From Actinomycetes bacterium (lineage in GTDB: Bacteria > Actinomycetota > Actinomycetes > Actinomycetales > Dermatophilaceae), in NCBI GenBank assembly GCA_029778715.1, contig JAKOPT010000089.1:186001-250000 (forward strand): a stretch of DNA of 64,000 nt, read 5' to 3'. The translations under genes were made by a program, and so were the position numbers. Positions within the stretch are counted from its first letter, which is position 1; every line of letters starts with the position of its first letter. Shown here in pieces: positions 8,126 to 19,258 of the stretch. Under the pieces are notes generated by a model, which worked only from the letters and a program-made list of their open reading frames with translations, was not told the DNA's origin and ran no database searches.

Positions 8126-9420
8126 GCGAGGGCCTCGCTGTCCGTGCCTGTGGTCGCCTCCCGCAAGTGGGCCACAACGGCCCGCTGCTGCGGTTGGAGG
8201 TATGCCGCAGCCGCGGCTTTGATCTGGGTGGCAGTCGTCGCCATGAGGTCGTCGAGATGGGTGTTGACCAGGCCGGGGTTGCCGTGGAGAAGGGTCGCCT
8301 GGGAGAGCAGGTCGGCGCGCTCGTCTTGGGCCGCGAGCGCGGCGAGCCAGGCGCGCTCGTTCTGGGCCTGGCAGGCCTCCAACTCCGCCTCCGTGGGGCC
8401 GCGCTCACCGAAGGCGACGAGTTCGGCGAGGACCTGCTCCTCGAGAGCCGCCGGGTCCACGCCCGGGGCAACGTCGAGGGTGAGCATCCCGATCGAGGCT
8501 CCGTCGATGAGTCCCCAGGCGGTGGCATGGACGCTGAGAGCCTCCTGGGATCCCCGGACCAGACGCCGCACGAGGCGCGAGGAGGCCAGCCCGCCGAGCA
8601 CGTCGAGGGCCAGGCTGGCGGCGTGAAACCCAGGGGTCTGGTCGACGGGCAGCCGGAAAGCGAGGGTGAGCCGGTCGTGGGGCACGGGGCCACGCCGCTC
8701 GAAGCGATGCGGCTCGCTGAGGGGCGGGAGCGGCACAGGGGTGCGGGTGTCGGGCGTGGCGCTCGCCGGGAGGTCACCAAACGCCCGCTCGACCGCGGCA
8801 TACCCATCCTCGAAGGTGACGTCACCGCAGAGGGTGAGCACCGTGTTGTTCGGCCCGTACCAGCGCCGGAAGAAGGCGTGGACGTCGTCGAGGCTCGCCG
8901 CGTCGAGGTCGGCCATCGAGCCGATCGTCGCGTGGTGGTAGGGGTGGCCGGGCGGAAAGAGGACGGCGTACACGTCGGGGAGGACCTGACCGTAGGGCGG
9001 GTTGTCGTAACGCTGCCGCTTCTCCTCCTTGACGACGTCGCGCTGGTTGTCGAGATTCGCCTGGGTGACGGCATCGAGAAGGTAGCCGTGACGGTCGGCT
9101 TCGAGCCACAGGGCCAGGTCGAGCGCGCCCGTGGGCACGGTTTCGAAGTAATTGGTGCGGTCGAACCAGGTCGTCGCGTTGAGGCGGCCGCCCTGGGCGA
9201 GGAGGGCCGCGAAATGTTCACCGGAGGCCACCGAACGTGACCCCTGGAACATGAGATGCTCGAACAGGTGGGCAAAGCCGGTGCGACCGGGAGGCTCGTG
9301 GCGCGAGCCGACCCCGACCCAGAGGTTGACCGTCACCGTGGGGACCTGATGATCCGGGGAGATGACGACCCGCAGCCCGTTGGGCAACGTCGCGGTGTGG
9401 ATCGGGTAGTCCAACGGCAT
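8122..9420 (-). CDS. M16 family zinc metalloprotease, catalytic subunit
   Basis: Catalytic half of an M16B peptidase pair, 432 aa. The inverted zinc motif reads HLFEH at about residue 53, with the further glutamates supplied by VVKEEKRQ about 75 residues later. The N-terminal LPNGLRVV and the FDRTNYFETVP segment are family features. The ATG at 9420 is supported by TAGGGT 7 nt upstream (leaderless pattern); the longer in-frame reading to 9597 enters the kinase gene and lacks homology-like sequence. It is followed by the non-catalytic partner with a 4-nt overlap. A role in peptide turnover is inferred from family only. Confidence 0.88.
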   Translation of the reverse strand: MPLDYPIHTATLPNGLRVVISPDHQVPTVTVNLWVGVGSRHEPPGRTGFAHLFEHLMFQGSRSVASGEHFAALLAQGGRLNATTWFDRTNYFETVPTGALDLALWLEADRHGYLLDAVTQANLDNQRDVVKEEKRQRYDNPPYGQVLPDVYAVLFPPGHPYHHATIGSMADLDAASLDDVHAFFRRWYGPNNTVLTLCGDVTFEDGYAAVERAFGDLPASATPDTRTPVPLPPLSEPHRFERRGPVPHDRLTLAFRLPVDQTPGFHAASLALDVLGGLASSRLVRRLVRGSQEALSVHATAWGLIDGASIGMLTLDVAPGVDPAALEEQVLAELVAFGERGPTEAELEACQAQNERAWLAALAAQDERADLLSQATLLHGNPGLVNTHLDDLMATTATQIKAAAAAYLQPQQRAVVAHLREATTGTDSEALA

Positions 9421-9427
9421 GGCGCAC

Positions 9428-9433
9428 ACCCTA
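9428..9433 (-). promoter_or_regulatory. Leaderless-type -10 (TAGGGT) for the M16 pair
   Basis: On the minus strand TAGGGT is separated by 7 nt from the ATG at 9420. It implies that the M16 genes have their own promoter rather than relying on the two-component operon upstream. Confidence 0.55.
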
Positions 9434-9502
9434 ATGCCGACAGCCGACGGCGACCGCGGCCCCGAGGCCAGGCTCGAGTCGAGTGGAAGCCGGCGCGAAC
9501 CG

Positions 9503-10516
9503 TCAGCGAGATTCGGGACCGGACAGGAACAGGGCGAACACCGCGCCGACCGGATTGACGAGTTCGAGCCGGCCCCCCTGGGCGGCCGCCAGGTCACGCG
9601 CGAGGGTCAAACCCAAGCCGCTGCCCTGCGAGGAGACCGAGCGTTCGAAGACCCGCGGCGCCATGGCGGGCGGGATCCCCTCCCCCTCGTCGGACACCTC
9701 CACCACGACACTCGGACCGGAGCGCCGCGCCAGGACCGACACCGTCCCGGCCCCGTGCTGGAGCGAGTTCTCCAACAGCGTGGACATGATCTGGGCCAGC
9801 GCTCCAGGGGCGGCACACACGCGCAAGTCGCGCTCGCCGGTGACGTGGATGGTGCGGCGGGCCGCGGCATACGGCAACTGCCATTCCCGCTGCAACGCGG
9901 CGAGCACCGAGTCCAAGGAAATCTCCTCGACCTCCTCGGCGCCGGCGCGGCTGCGCCCGAGCAGGTCGTCCACGACCGAACTCAGCCGCTCCACCTGGGC
10001 GATCGCCAGGCCCGCTTCCTCGCCGACGACGCCGAGGTCGTCGGTGGCCGCGATTTCCTCGATGCGCATGAGCAACGCCGTCAGCGGCGTGCGCAACTGG
10101 TGGGAGGCGTCGGCCGCGAAGTCACGCTCGGCAGCGAGCCGATTCGCGGCAACCCGGGCTCCCCGGCTGAGGGCCGCACCGAGCCGGTCGAACTCCTCCA
10201 CCCCCGTGGGCGCGGTCGGGGGGGCCTTGGCTCCTTGTTCGACCCGCTCGGCCTGACCGATCATCGCGTTGAGGGCCGGGAGGAAAAGGTCGATGACCCG
10301 GCCGACCTGGCGGAACCCAATGACGACACCGACGAGCGCGTAATAGGCCGCGAGCCCCACGATCACGCCGAGCGCCGTCAGCGGGGTGATCGCGAGCGCG
10401 CCCACCCGGGTCGAGGATGCGGCCCACCAACCGATGACCAGCAGGATCGGGACGGTGCCGACCCCGACGGTGATGCCGACCACCTTGACGACGACGCCCC
10501 GAAGGAGGGCCCTCAT
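9503..10516 (-). CDS. Two-component sensor histidine kinase
   Basis: Membrane sensor kinase, 337 aa. Two hydrophobic segments (about residues 8-30 and 40-65) are separated by only a few residues, so there is almost no external sensor domain. A HAMP-like linker follows. The H-box is FAADASHQLRTPLTAL (His near 157), the N-box LLENSLQHG, G1 DEGEGIP and G2 GSGLGLTLARDL. The ATG at 10516 starts 7 nt after the stop of the response regulator; a reading from 10558 overlaps that gene. With so short an extracytoplasmic part it probably senses a membrane or intracellular cue. The target genes are not identifiable here. Confidence 0.87.
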   Translation of the reverse strand: MRALLRGVVVKVVGITVGVGTVPILLVIGWWAASSTRVGALAITPLTALGVIVGLAAYYALVGVVIGFRQVGRVIDLFLPALNAMIGQAERVEQGAKAPPTAPTGVEEFDRLGAALSRGARVAANRLAAERDFAADASHQLRTPLTALLMRIEEIAATDDLGVVGEEAGLAIAQVERLSSVVDDLLGRSRAGAEEVEEISLDSVLAALQREWQLPYAAARRTIHVTGERDLRVCAAPGALAQIMSTLLENSLQHGAGTVSVLARRSGPSVVVEVSDEGEGIPPAMAPRVFERSVSSQGSGLGLTLARDLAAAQGGRLELVNPVGAVFALFLSGPESR

Positions 10517-10523
10517 GACGGTC

Positions 10524-11201
10524 TCAGCCCGGGGAATTGTCGAAGCGGAATCCCACACCCCGCACGGTCGTGATGAGCCGCTGGTTGGCCACGTCGTCGC
10601 CGAGTTTGCGACGGAGCACCGAGATGTGCATGTCCAGGGTCTTGGTGCTGCTCATCCAGGAGACATCCCACACGTCACGCATGAGCTTCTCCCGCGAGAC
10701 GACCTTCCCGGCGTTGCGCATGAGCACGCTGAGCAACTTGAACTCCTTGACCGTCAAGGTCACCTCCTCCCCGTTGACGAACACCCGCCGACTGGCCTGG
10801 TCCAGGTGCACGGGCGGCTCGGGGACGGCCGCGGGTTCGGGAACGTTGCGGCGCAGCAGCGCCCGGGCCCGGGCGAGCAGTTCGGCGAGCCGGAAGGGTT
10901 TGGTGACGTAGTCGTCGGCGCCGGCGTCGAGCCCGACGACGGTGTCGACCTCGTCGGCGCGGGCGGTGAGGATGAGCACCGGCGTGCTGAGGCCTTCGGC
11001 ACGCAGCCGGCGGCAGACATCGAGGCCATCCATACTCGGCAGGCCAAGGTCGAGGATGAACAGGTCGGGGCAGCGGCGACCTGCCTCCAAGGCCGCGAGA
11101 CCGTCCTCGTGAACCTCGACGTCATAGCCTTCCCGGCGAAGGGCGCGCGCGAGCGGTTCGGAGATCGCCGCGTCGTCTTCGGCGAGCAACACCCTCGTCA
11201 T
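10524..11201 (-). CDS. OmpR/PhoB-type response regulator
   Basis: DNA-binding regulator of 225 aa, partner of the adjacent kinase. The receiver domain (residues 1-115) has the acidic pocket AEDDAA, phospho-acceptor Asp in LFILDLGLP, the switch Thr in LILTARA and the Lys in VTKPF. The C-terminal winged helix (about 130-225) contains LTVKEFKLLSVLM and TVRGVGFRF. The ATG at 11201 is preceded by TAGCAT at a 7-nt spacing; upstream in-frame sequence to 11303 looks non-coding. Order regulator then kinase, 7-nt gap. No target site could be recognised in the window. Confidence 0.9.
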   Translation of the reverse strand: MTRVLLAEDDAAISEPLARALRREGYDVEVHEDGLAALEAGRRCPDLFILDLGLPSMDGLDVCRRLRAEGLSTPVLILTARADEVDTVVGLDAGADDYVTKPFRLAELLARARALLRRNVPEPAAVPEPPVHLDQASRRVFVNGEEVTLTVKEFKLLSVLMRNAGKVVSREKLMRDVWDVSWMSSTKTLDMHISVLRRKLGDDVANQRLITTVRGVGFRFDNSPG

Positions 11202-11208
11202 GCCTGCG

Positions 11209-11214
11209 ATGCTA
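11209..11214 (-). promoter_or_regulatory. Leaderless-type -10 (TAGCAT) for the two-component operon
   Basis: On the minus strand TAGCAT is followed by 7 nt and the ATG at 11201. It fixes the start of the response regulator and separates this operon from the cyclase gene upstream. Confidence 0.6.
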
Positions 11215-11271
11215 ACGGCCCAGGCTGCCGCGGGGAATGCTGCGGGCGGCGTGGTGCCGAAAGTCCCGCGC

Positions 11272-12417
11272 TCAGCCGTCCGCGCGCAGGGCACTCCCCT
11301 CACCCGAGCCGAACCACGAGCCGCGGCGTTCGCCGCCCGAGCGGCGCAACTCCGACGGAGTGACCGCGCCGATCCCGCGCAGGCTGCGGCGCCGCTGCGG
11401 GGTCGTCGAGAACCCGCTCACCGTGCCGAGGCGACGCGCGAACTCGTCGTCGACGAACACGAGCCCGCTCGGAGTGACCGCCGTCAGGCGACTGGCCCGG
11501 TTGACCGTCACCCCGAACACGTCGCCGAGCCGCGAGACGACCGTGCCCCACGCCATCCCGACCCGCACCGCCGGCAACAGGTCGTCCTCACCCATCGCCT
11601 CGACGAGGTCGAGGGCGATCGCCGCTGCCGCGGCCGGATCGGAATGCACGAAAAGAACCTCATCGCCCACGGTCTTGATGACCCGGCCCCCGTGTGTGGT
11701 GACGACGTCGCTAGCGAGCAGTTCGAACCGCTGCACGAGGGCCGCGAGTTGCCGCTCGGTGAGCCGGCGCACGAGCGAGGTGAAGTTGACGAGGTCGGCG
11801 AACCCGATGGCCCGCGGCGGAGCCGACGGTGCATCCTTGCGCCCGGCATCGGCAAGCATCCTGGTGAGGGCGTTGGCCAGGTGCCGCCGCCACACGTACA
11901 TCATGAGCGGTTCCATCTCGCCGGCGATGGTGACCAGCCGGGACGCGGCCTGCTGCGCGACCTCGAGATCGGTGAGGGGCGCGGCCGACGGATCGCCGGG
12001 GTCGGCCGGGGCGGCGACCGCCTCGGCGAACAGTTGAGTCTGCCACACCGCCAGCCGGTCGGCGCTGCGGGCCAAGGCCCGGGTCATCGCCAGGGCGAGG
12101 TCGTCGTCGACATCGAAATCACGAATGAGGCGCGCCACATCCCGAAGTGCATCGAGGTCGGCCTCGGTGAACATCGCGTCGTCGTCATCGACGATGGGGA
12201 ATCCGAGGGCGTGCCAGAGCCGACGGGCGCTGACGAGGGACACCTGGGCGCCCCGGCTGATCTCCCGCCGCCCCATGGAGGCAGGGCGGCCCAGGAGCCG
12301 GGCCTCGATCTCGTCGGGGCCGAGTGCGTGCGGGTCGACGGCGGCACAGTCGGGCGTGGCCGGCCCCTGGACCGAGGGGGCCGGGGCGGCTGGGCGCGTG
12401 GCGTCGTCGTCGGCCAT
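11272..12417 (-). CDS. Class III adenylate/guanylate cyclase with N-terminal regulatory domain
   Basis: Makes cAMP (possibly cGMP) from the nucleoside triphosphate. The C-terminal half (about residues 185-365) is the cyclase domain: metal-binding Asp in FADLVNFTSL, a second acidic site in TVGDEVLF, and the transition-state Asn/Arg pair in VTVNRASRLT. The N-terminal ~180 residues resemble the helical autoinhibitory domain of the mycobacterial pH-responsive cyclase Rv1264, an inference from architecture. The ATG at 12417 has GGAGGTGAGG upstream; a start at 12459 is weaker. The gene lies between birA and the two-component operon, all minus strand. Confidence 0.85.
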   Translation of the reverse strand: MADDDATRPAAPAPSVQGPATPDCAAVDPHALGPDEIEARLLGRPASMGRREISRGAQVSLVSARRLWHALGFPIVDDDDAMFTEADLDALRDVARLIRDFDVDDDLALAMTRALARSADRLAVWQTQLFAEAVAAPADPGDPSAAPLTDLEVAQQAASRLVTIAGEMEPLMMYVWRRHLANALTRMLADAGRKDAPSAPPRAIGFADLVNFTSLVRRLTERQLAALVQRFELLASDVVTTHGGRVIKTVGDEVLFVHSDPAAAAAIALDLVEAMGEDDLLPAVRVGMAWGTVVSRLGDVFGVTVNRASRLTAVTPSGLVFVDDEFARRLGTVSGFSTTPQRRRSLRGIGAVTPSELRRSGGERRGSWFGSGEGSALRADG

Positions 12418-12455
12418 CCTCACCTCCGGGTCCTTGATGCCGGTGCGCTCACCAC

Positions 12456-13253
12456 TCAACAGTCCGGCGCCGGCACGGGCGCGTTCGCCGGACGCACATG
12501 GACGACGTCGCCGGCGCTCACCCAGAGGCGTCCGGTGGCTGTGTCCAGCCCCAGTCTGCCCTCCTCGTCGACCCCGATGGCAACCCCATGACGGTCTTCG
12601 TTCGGTGCGTGGACGACAACGGTGGCGCCGAGGGTGAGACAGCGCGCGGCATACCGCTCCCGGACCGCGGGCGGGTCCTCCGCAAGGTCACCGACGAGCG
12701 CGGCGAGGTGGGCCAGGTATGCCGTGAGCAGCGCTTCCCGGGTGACCTCACCGCCGGCGGCCCGCACCGAGGTCGCCGTGGCGAGCGGGAGTTCGGCGCG
12801 GGCGTGGCCCACGTTGACTCCGGTCCCGACGACGATGCCGCGGGGGGTCCATTCGCAGAGGATGCCGGCCAACTTGCGCTCCCCGTCGTCGGGCGCGAGC
12901 ACGTCGTTGGGCCATTTGAGTCCGGTGGCGACCCCCGCGGTGGCGGTGATCGCGTCGGCGAGGGCAAGCCCGGCGACCAACGGGACCCAGCCCAGCGGCA
13001 TACCGACGGCCGGGACGACGACCGAGACGGCGAGCGAGGCACCCGGGGTCGTCACCCAGGACCGGCCCATCCGGCCCCGCCCGGCGCGTTGACGTTCGGC
13101 GACAAGCACCGCCCACGGCTCGGGGTCGCGGACCAGTTCGGCGTTGGTGGAGTCGACCTCCGCACGCACGACGACCGGGCGCCACGGCGGCCCGGGATCG
13201 ACCTGTGTGGCACGTAACGTCGACAAGGTTCGGGGGTCTTCCGGCATGGACAC
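12456..13253 (-). CDS. birA: Biotin--[acetyl-CoA-carboxylase] ligase
   Basis: Activates biotin to biotinyl-AMP and attaches it to the biotin carboxyl carrier domain of acyl-CoA carboxylases. The biotin/ATP site GRGRMGRSW is near residue 59, the LKWPNDVL motif near 115 and KLAGILCE near 130. A small C-terminal SH3-like domain is present. There is no N-terminal helix-turn-helix, so it is a monofunctional (class I) enzyme without repressor activity. The GTG at 13253 lies 7 nt after TAGCCT. The gene is divergent from the accD gene, whose complex needs this modification, with only 23 bp between the two start codons. Confidence 0.9.
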   Translation of the reverse strand: MSMPEDPRTLSTLRATQVDPGPPWRPVVVRAEVDSTNAELVRDPEPWAVLVAERQRAGRGRMGRSWVTTPGASLAVSVVVPAVGMPLGWVPLVAGLALADAITATAGVATGLKWPNDVLAPDDGERKLAGILCEWTPRGIVVGTGVNVGHARAELPLATATSVRAAGGEVTREALLTAYLAHLAALVGDLAEDPPAVRERYAARCLTLGATVVVHAPNEDRHGVAIGVDEEGRLGLDTATGRLWVSAGDVVHVRPANAPVPAPDC

Positions 13254-13260
13254 AAGCCCA

Positions 13261-13270
13261 AGGCTAGGCT
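13261..13270. promoter_or_regulatory. Overlapping divergent -10 elements for birA and accD
   Basis: TAGGCT (13265-13270, plus strand) lies 6 nt before the accD ATG. TAGCCT on the minus strand (13266-13261) lies 7 nt before the birA GTG. The two hexamers share two base pairs, so the promoters cannot be occupied together. Confidence 0.65.
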
Positions 13271-13276
13271 CGCCTC

Positions 13277-14905
13277 ATGGCCACGACCGACACCCATGCT
13301 CTCGGCGGCACCGACGTTCCTTCCGACATCGATACGTCGACGACCGCCGGCAAACTCAAGGACCTCAAGCGGCGGGTCGCCGAGGTCGCCCACGCCGGCT
13401 CGGACCGGGCGATCGAGAAGCAGCACGCCAAGGGCAAAAAGACCGCACGCGAACGCATCGAGGTCCTCCTCGACGAAGGCACCTTCGTCGAGATGGACAA
13501 GTACGCGCGCCACCGGAGCACCGCCTTCGGGCAGGAACGCTCTCGCCCGTACGGCGACGGTGTGGTGACCGGCTACGGCACCATCGATGGCCGCACGGTC
13601 GCCGTCTTCGCCCAGGACTTCACCGTGTTCGGTGGGTCGCTCGGCGAGGTGTTCGGCGAAAAGATCTGCAAGGTCATGGACTTCGCGATGAAGGTCGGCT
13701 GCCCGGTGATCGGCCTCAACGACTCCGGTGGGGCCCGCATCCAGGAGGGCGTCGTCTCCCTCGGGCTTTACGGCGAGATCTTCCGGCGCAACGTCCACGC
13801 CAGTGGCGTCGTCCCGCAGATTTCGCTCATCATGGGCCCCTGTGCGGGCGGGGCGGTCTATTCGCCGGCCGTCACCGACTTCACCATCATGGTCGACCAC
13901 ACCTCGCACATGTTCATCACCGGCCCGGACGTCATCAAGACCGTGACCGGTGAGGACGTCGGCTTCGAGGAGTTGGGCGGGGCGCGCACCCACAACACCA
14001 AGTCGGGTGTGGCCCACTACATGGGCGCCGACGAGGACGACGCCATCGACTACGTCAAGGCGCTGCTGTCCTACCTGCCGAGCAACAACCTCGAGGACCC
14101 GCCCGTCTTCGGCGGCGAAATGGATCTCGAACCCACCGACACCGACAAGTTGCTCGACACGATCATCCCCGACTCCCCCAACGTCCCCTACGACATGCAC
14201 ACGGTCATCGAGTGCGTCGTCGACGACGGCGAGTTCTTGGAAGTCCAGCCGCTCTTCGCGCCCAACATGATCGTCGGTTTCGCCCGGGTCGAGGGGCACG
14301 CGGTCGGCATCGTCGCCAACAACCCGATGCAGTTCGCCGGCACCCTTGACATCGACGCCTCCGAGAAGGCCGCCCGGTTCGTCCGCACCTGCGACGCCTT
14401 CAACGTGCCGATCCTCACCTTCGTCGACGTCCCCGGGTTCCTCCCCGGCACCGACCAGGAGTGGGGCGGCATCATCCGGCGCGGCGCCAAGTTGATCTTC
14501 GCCTACTCCGAGGCGACCGTTCCGCTCGTCACCGTCATCACCCGCAAGGCCTACGGCGGCGCCTACGACGTCATGGGCTCCAAGCACCTCGGTGCCGACA
14601 TCAACCTCGCCTGGCCGACCGCCCAGATTGCCGTCATGGGTGCGCAGGGTGCGGTCAACATCCTCTACCGCAAGGAGTTGGCCGCGGCCGCCGCCGAGGG
14701 CCGGTCCATCGAGGAGGCCCGCGCCACCTTCATCAAGGAATACGAGGACGCCCTCGCCAACCCCTACGTCGCCGCCGAGCGTGGGTACGTCGACACCGTC
14801 ATCACCCCGTCCAACACCCGGATGAACGTCTCGAAGGCGTTGCGAGCCCTGCGCACCAAGCGCGCCTCGCTGCCGCCGAAGAAGCACGGCAACATCCCGC
14901 TCTAA
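13277..14905 (+). CDS. accD5: Acyl-CoA (propionyl-CoA) carboxylase beta subunit, carboxyltransferase
   Basis: Carboxyltransferase subunit that moves CO2 from carboxybiotin to propionyl-CoA or acetyl-CoA, feeding methylmalonyl-CoA or fatty acid synthesis. At 542 aa it matches actinobacterial AccD5/PccB. The oxyanion-hole glycines are in [11 protein letters not shown] (about 155) and in [13 protein letters not shown]; the second half has [15 protein letters not shown] and the [13 protein letters not shown] segment. The ATG lies 6 nt after TAGGCT, a leaderless start. accE follows after 62 nt. The biotinylated alpha subunit is not in the window. Symbol accD5 reflects resemblance; substrate preference is not decided by sequence. 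Confidence 0.92.
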   Translation: MATTDTHALGGTDVPSDIDTSTTAGKLKDLKRRVAEVAHAGSDRAIEKQHAKGKKTARERIEVLLDEGTFVEMDKYARHRSTAFGQERSRPYGDGVVTGYGTIDGRTVAVFAQDFTVFGGSLGEVFGEKICKVMDFAMKVGCPVIGLNDSGGARIQEGVVSLGLYGEIFRRNVHASGVVPQISLIMGPCAGGAVYSPAVTDFTIMVDHTSHMFITGPDVIKTVTGEDVGFEELGGARTHNTKSGVAHYMGADEDDAIDYVKALLSYLPSNNLEDPPVFGGEMDLEPTDTDKLLDTIIPDSPNVPYDMHTVIECVVDDGEFLEVQPLFAPNMIVGFARVEGHAVGIVANNPMQFAGTLDIDASEKAARFVRTCDAFNVPILTFVDVPGFLPGTDQEWGGIIRRGAKLIFAYSEATVPLVTVITRKAYGGAYDVMGSKHLGADINLAWPTAQIAVMGAQGAVNILYRKELAAAAAEGRSIEEARATFIKEYEDALANPYVAAERGYVDTVITPSNTRMNVSKALRALRTKRASLPPKKHGNIPL

Positions 14906-14967
14906 TGATTTGCCGGTGGTGTGGCGGGCGGCTGCGCCTGCCACACCCGCGCCCCTGAGGAGTTCGT

Positions 14968-15219
14968 ATGCCGTCCGCCCCCGATCCCAGCCCCGCTCCC
15001 GACACCCCCCAGCCCGCCGGTCCGTCGATCACCGTTCATGGGGATGCGACACCCGAACAGGTCGCTGCCCTCGTCGCCGTGCTCAGCGCGGTCGGCGGCG
15101 GTGACGACGGCGGGAGCGCCCGCGGCATACCGTCGGGGTGGTCCAACCACGCCCGCGCGGTCGGCGTGCCCGCCAACCCGCGCCACGGCGGCTGGCGCGC
15201 CTCGGGCGGGCCCCGCTGA
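14968..15219 (+). CDS. accE: Acyl-CoA carboxylase epsilon subunit
   Basis: Small actinobacterial accessory subunit (83 aa) that stabilises the alpha-beta carboxylase complex. The core reads ATPEQVAALVAVLSA (about residues 28-42), followed by a variable Gly/Asp spacer and a C-terminal W/P/R-rich tail, as in other AccE proteins. GAGGAG is 6 nt upstream of the ATG. The start codon lies inside a copy of the dispersed octamer (14966-14973), and another copy is at 15123-15130. The position right after the carboxyltransferase gene supports the call. Its stop overlaps the likely start region of the phosphatase. Confidence 0.85.
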   Translation: MPSAPDPSPAPDTPQPAGPSITVHGDATPEQVAALVAVLSAVGGGDDGGSARGIPSGWSNHARAVGVPANPRHGGWRASGGPR

Positions 15220-15806
15220 CGGCGCGGCGAACCGCCCGGATTCTCGTCGTCTGCACGGGCAACATCTGCCGCTCGCCCTACATCGAACGGCGGCTGCGCG
15301 CGGCGCTCGCCGATCGAGCCGTCGAGGTGCGCAGCGCGGGCACCGGCGCGGTCGTGGGCTGGCCCATGAGCCCCGAGTCCGCGGCGCGGCTGGTGCGCGC
15401 CGGCGGTGACCCGGCCGGGTTCGCGGCCCGGCAATTGAGCGTGGGTATGCTGCGCCGCGCCGACCTGGTGGTCACGGCGGCGCGGGCCCACGTGGCTTTT
15501 GTAACGGCCTTGGCCCCCGAGGTGGCCGAACGCACCATCACCCTGCGCGACCTCGCCGTCCTGCTCGGCATACCCCCGCCCACGACGACCGGCGCGCCGA
15601 CGACCCCGACCGACGACCGTCGCCCGCTCCACGACCTGCGGACCCGGATGGCGCTCGGTGCGCCGCTGTTGTGCGGGCGTTCCGCGCGCGACGCCGACAT
15701 CGTCGACCCCTACCAGCGGCCGGCCCGGGTCTGGGACACGATGGCGGCCCAGGTCGAGGCGGCTCTAGAGGTAGTGGTTCCGGCGGTGCGCGCCGCGCTA
15801 GCGTGA
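15138..15806 (+). CDS. Low-molecular-weight protein-tyrosine phosphatase family protein
   Basis: Predicted phosphatase with the P-loop CTGNICRS (C-x5-R-S) and a C-terminal general acid in DIVDPYQRP. Family members start only a few residues before the P-loop strand (here RILVVCTG). No ATG, GTG or TTG lies near that position. The options are GTG 15138, which overlaps accE by 82 nt and adds about 26 Arg-rich residues, or a CTG at 15216 that overlaps the accE stop as CTGA. I list the longer frame; the real protein may begin at 15216. Substrates could be tyrosine-phosphorylated exopolysaccharide regulators or arsenate, but nothing in the context decides. Confidence 0.75.
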   Translation: MVQPRPRGRRARQPAPRRLARLGRAPLTARRTARILVVCTGNICRSPYIERRLRAALADRAVEVRSAGTGAVVGWPMSPESAARLVRAGGDPAGFAARQLSVGMLRRADLVVTAARAHVAFVTALAPEVAERTITLRDLAVLLGIPPPTTTGAPTTPTDDRRPLHDLRTRMALGAPLLCGRSARDADIVDPYQRPARVWDTMAAQVEAALEVVVPAVRAALA

Positions 15807-18089
<2,283 letters not shown>

Positions 18090-18121
18090 GGGCACCGCGA
18101 AGCCAGCGCGGCATACCTGAG

Positions 18122-18160
18122 AGCAGCGCCCCGACCCCGTCCCAGGAGCGGGGCGCTGCT
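18122..18160 (+). terminator. Hairpin terminator after icd
   Basis: Twelve-bp GC-rich perfect stem (18122-18133 with 18149-18160) and a 15-nt loop, 33 nt past the icd stop. No U-tract follows, which is common in this GC-rich window. TAGCGT right after the stem could be the -10 of mdh. Confidence 0.65.
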
Positions 18161-18208
18161 AGCGTCTGAGGTGGTCCTCATTCCCTCCCGACGAAGGGTC
18201 GTTTCACC

Positions 18209-19189
18209 GTGAGCAGCACTCCCGTCAAGGTCGCCGTCACCGGCGCCGCCGGCCAGATCGGCTACAGCCTCCTCTTCCGCATCGCCAGCGGTGCCCTCCT
18301 CGGGCCCGACACTCCCGTGGAGTTGCGGCTGCTCGAAATCACCCCGGCCCTGAAGGCCCTCGAAGGGGTCGTCATGGAACTCGACGACTGCGCCTTCCCC
18401 ACCCTCGCCGGCGTCGTCATCGGCGACGACCCCGAGACCGTCTTCGACGGCGCCAACGCCGCGATGCTCGTCGGCGCCATGCCGCGCAAGGAGGGCATGG
18501 ACCGCGCCGACCTGCTCGCCGCCAACGGCAAAATCTTCACCGGCCAGGGCGCGGCCCTCAACAAGGTCGCCGCCGACGACATCAAGATCCTCGTCACCGG
18601 CAACCCGGCCAACACCAACGCCCTCATCGCGATGAAGAACGCCCCCGACATCCCCAAGGAGCGCTTCAACGCCCTCACCCGCCTGGACCACAACCGGGCC
18701 AAGAGCATGCTCGCCAAGCACCTCGGCGTGGCCGTCGACGAGGTCAAGGGGCTGGCGATCGGGGGCAACCACGACGACTCGATGTACCCCGACCTGGTCC
18801 ACACGACGGTCGGCGGCAAGGTCGCTGCCGACCTCGTCGACGAGGCGTGGATCACCGACACCTACATCCCGACCGTCGCCACCCGCGGCGGGGCCATCAT
18901 CAAGGCCCGCGGCCTGTCCTCGGCGGCCTCGGCGGCCAACGCCACGATCGACCACATGCGGGACTGGATCCTCGGCACCAGCGAGGTCGTCTCCATGTCG
19001 GTACCCTCCGACGGCTCCTACGGCGTCCAGGAAGGCCTCATCAGTTCCTTCCCGTGCACCGTCGCCGACGGCCAGTGGTCGATCGTCCAGGGCCTGGACC
19101 TCAACGACTTCAGCCGCACCCGCATCGACGCCTCGGTGGCGCGCCTGGCCGCCGAGCGTGACCAGGTCAAGGAGTTGGGCCTCATCTGA
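18209..19189 (+). CDS. mdh: Malate dehydrogenase
   Basis: Oxidises malate to oxaloacetate with NAD in the TCA cycle. The N-terminal Rossmann motif is [19 protein letters not shown] (residues 10-28). [13 protein letters not shown] carries the substrate-binding Arg of the mobile loop, and the catalytic His is in [19 protein letters not shown] provides the catalytic Asp. The 326-aa length is that of the cytosolic-like MDH type 2 found in actinobacteria. The start is GTG at 18209. The gene is co-oriented with icd and near sucCD and purine/folate genes, a metabolic block. A strong 23-bp hairpin follows the stop. Confidence 0.95.
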   Translation: MSSTPVKVAVTGAAGQIGYSLLFRIASGALLGPDTPVELRLLEITPALKALEGVVMELDDCAFPTLAGVVIGDDPETVFDGANAAMLVGAMPRKEGMDRADLLAANGKIFTGQGAALNKVAADDIKILVTGNPANTNALIAMKNAPDIPKERFNALTRLDHNRAKSMLAKHLGVAVDEVKGLAIGGNHDDSMYPDLVHTTVGGKVAADLVDEAWITDTYIPTVATRGGAIIKARGLSSAASAANATIDHMRDWILGTSEVVSMSVPSDGSYGVQEGLISSFPCTVADGQWSIVQGLDLNDFSRTRIDASVARLAAERDQVKELGLI

Positions 19190-19200
19190 GCCCTCCCTCG

Positions 19201-19252
19201 CACGCAGAGGTATGCCGCCCGCTCACCGCAGCGGGCGGCATACCTCTGCGTG
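19201..19252. terminator. Long bidirectional terminator hairpin containing an inverted octamer pair
   Basis: Perfect 23-bp stem (19201-19223 with 19230-19252) with a 6-nt loop between convergent mdh and the DUF3017 gene. Each arm holds one copy of the dispersed octamer. Confidence 0.85.
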
Positions 19253-19258
19253 GACGGG

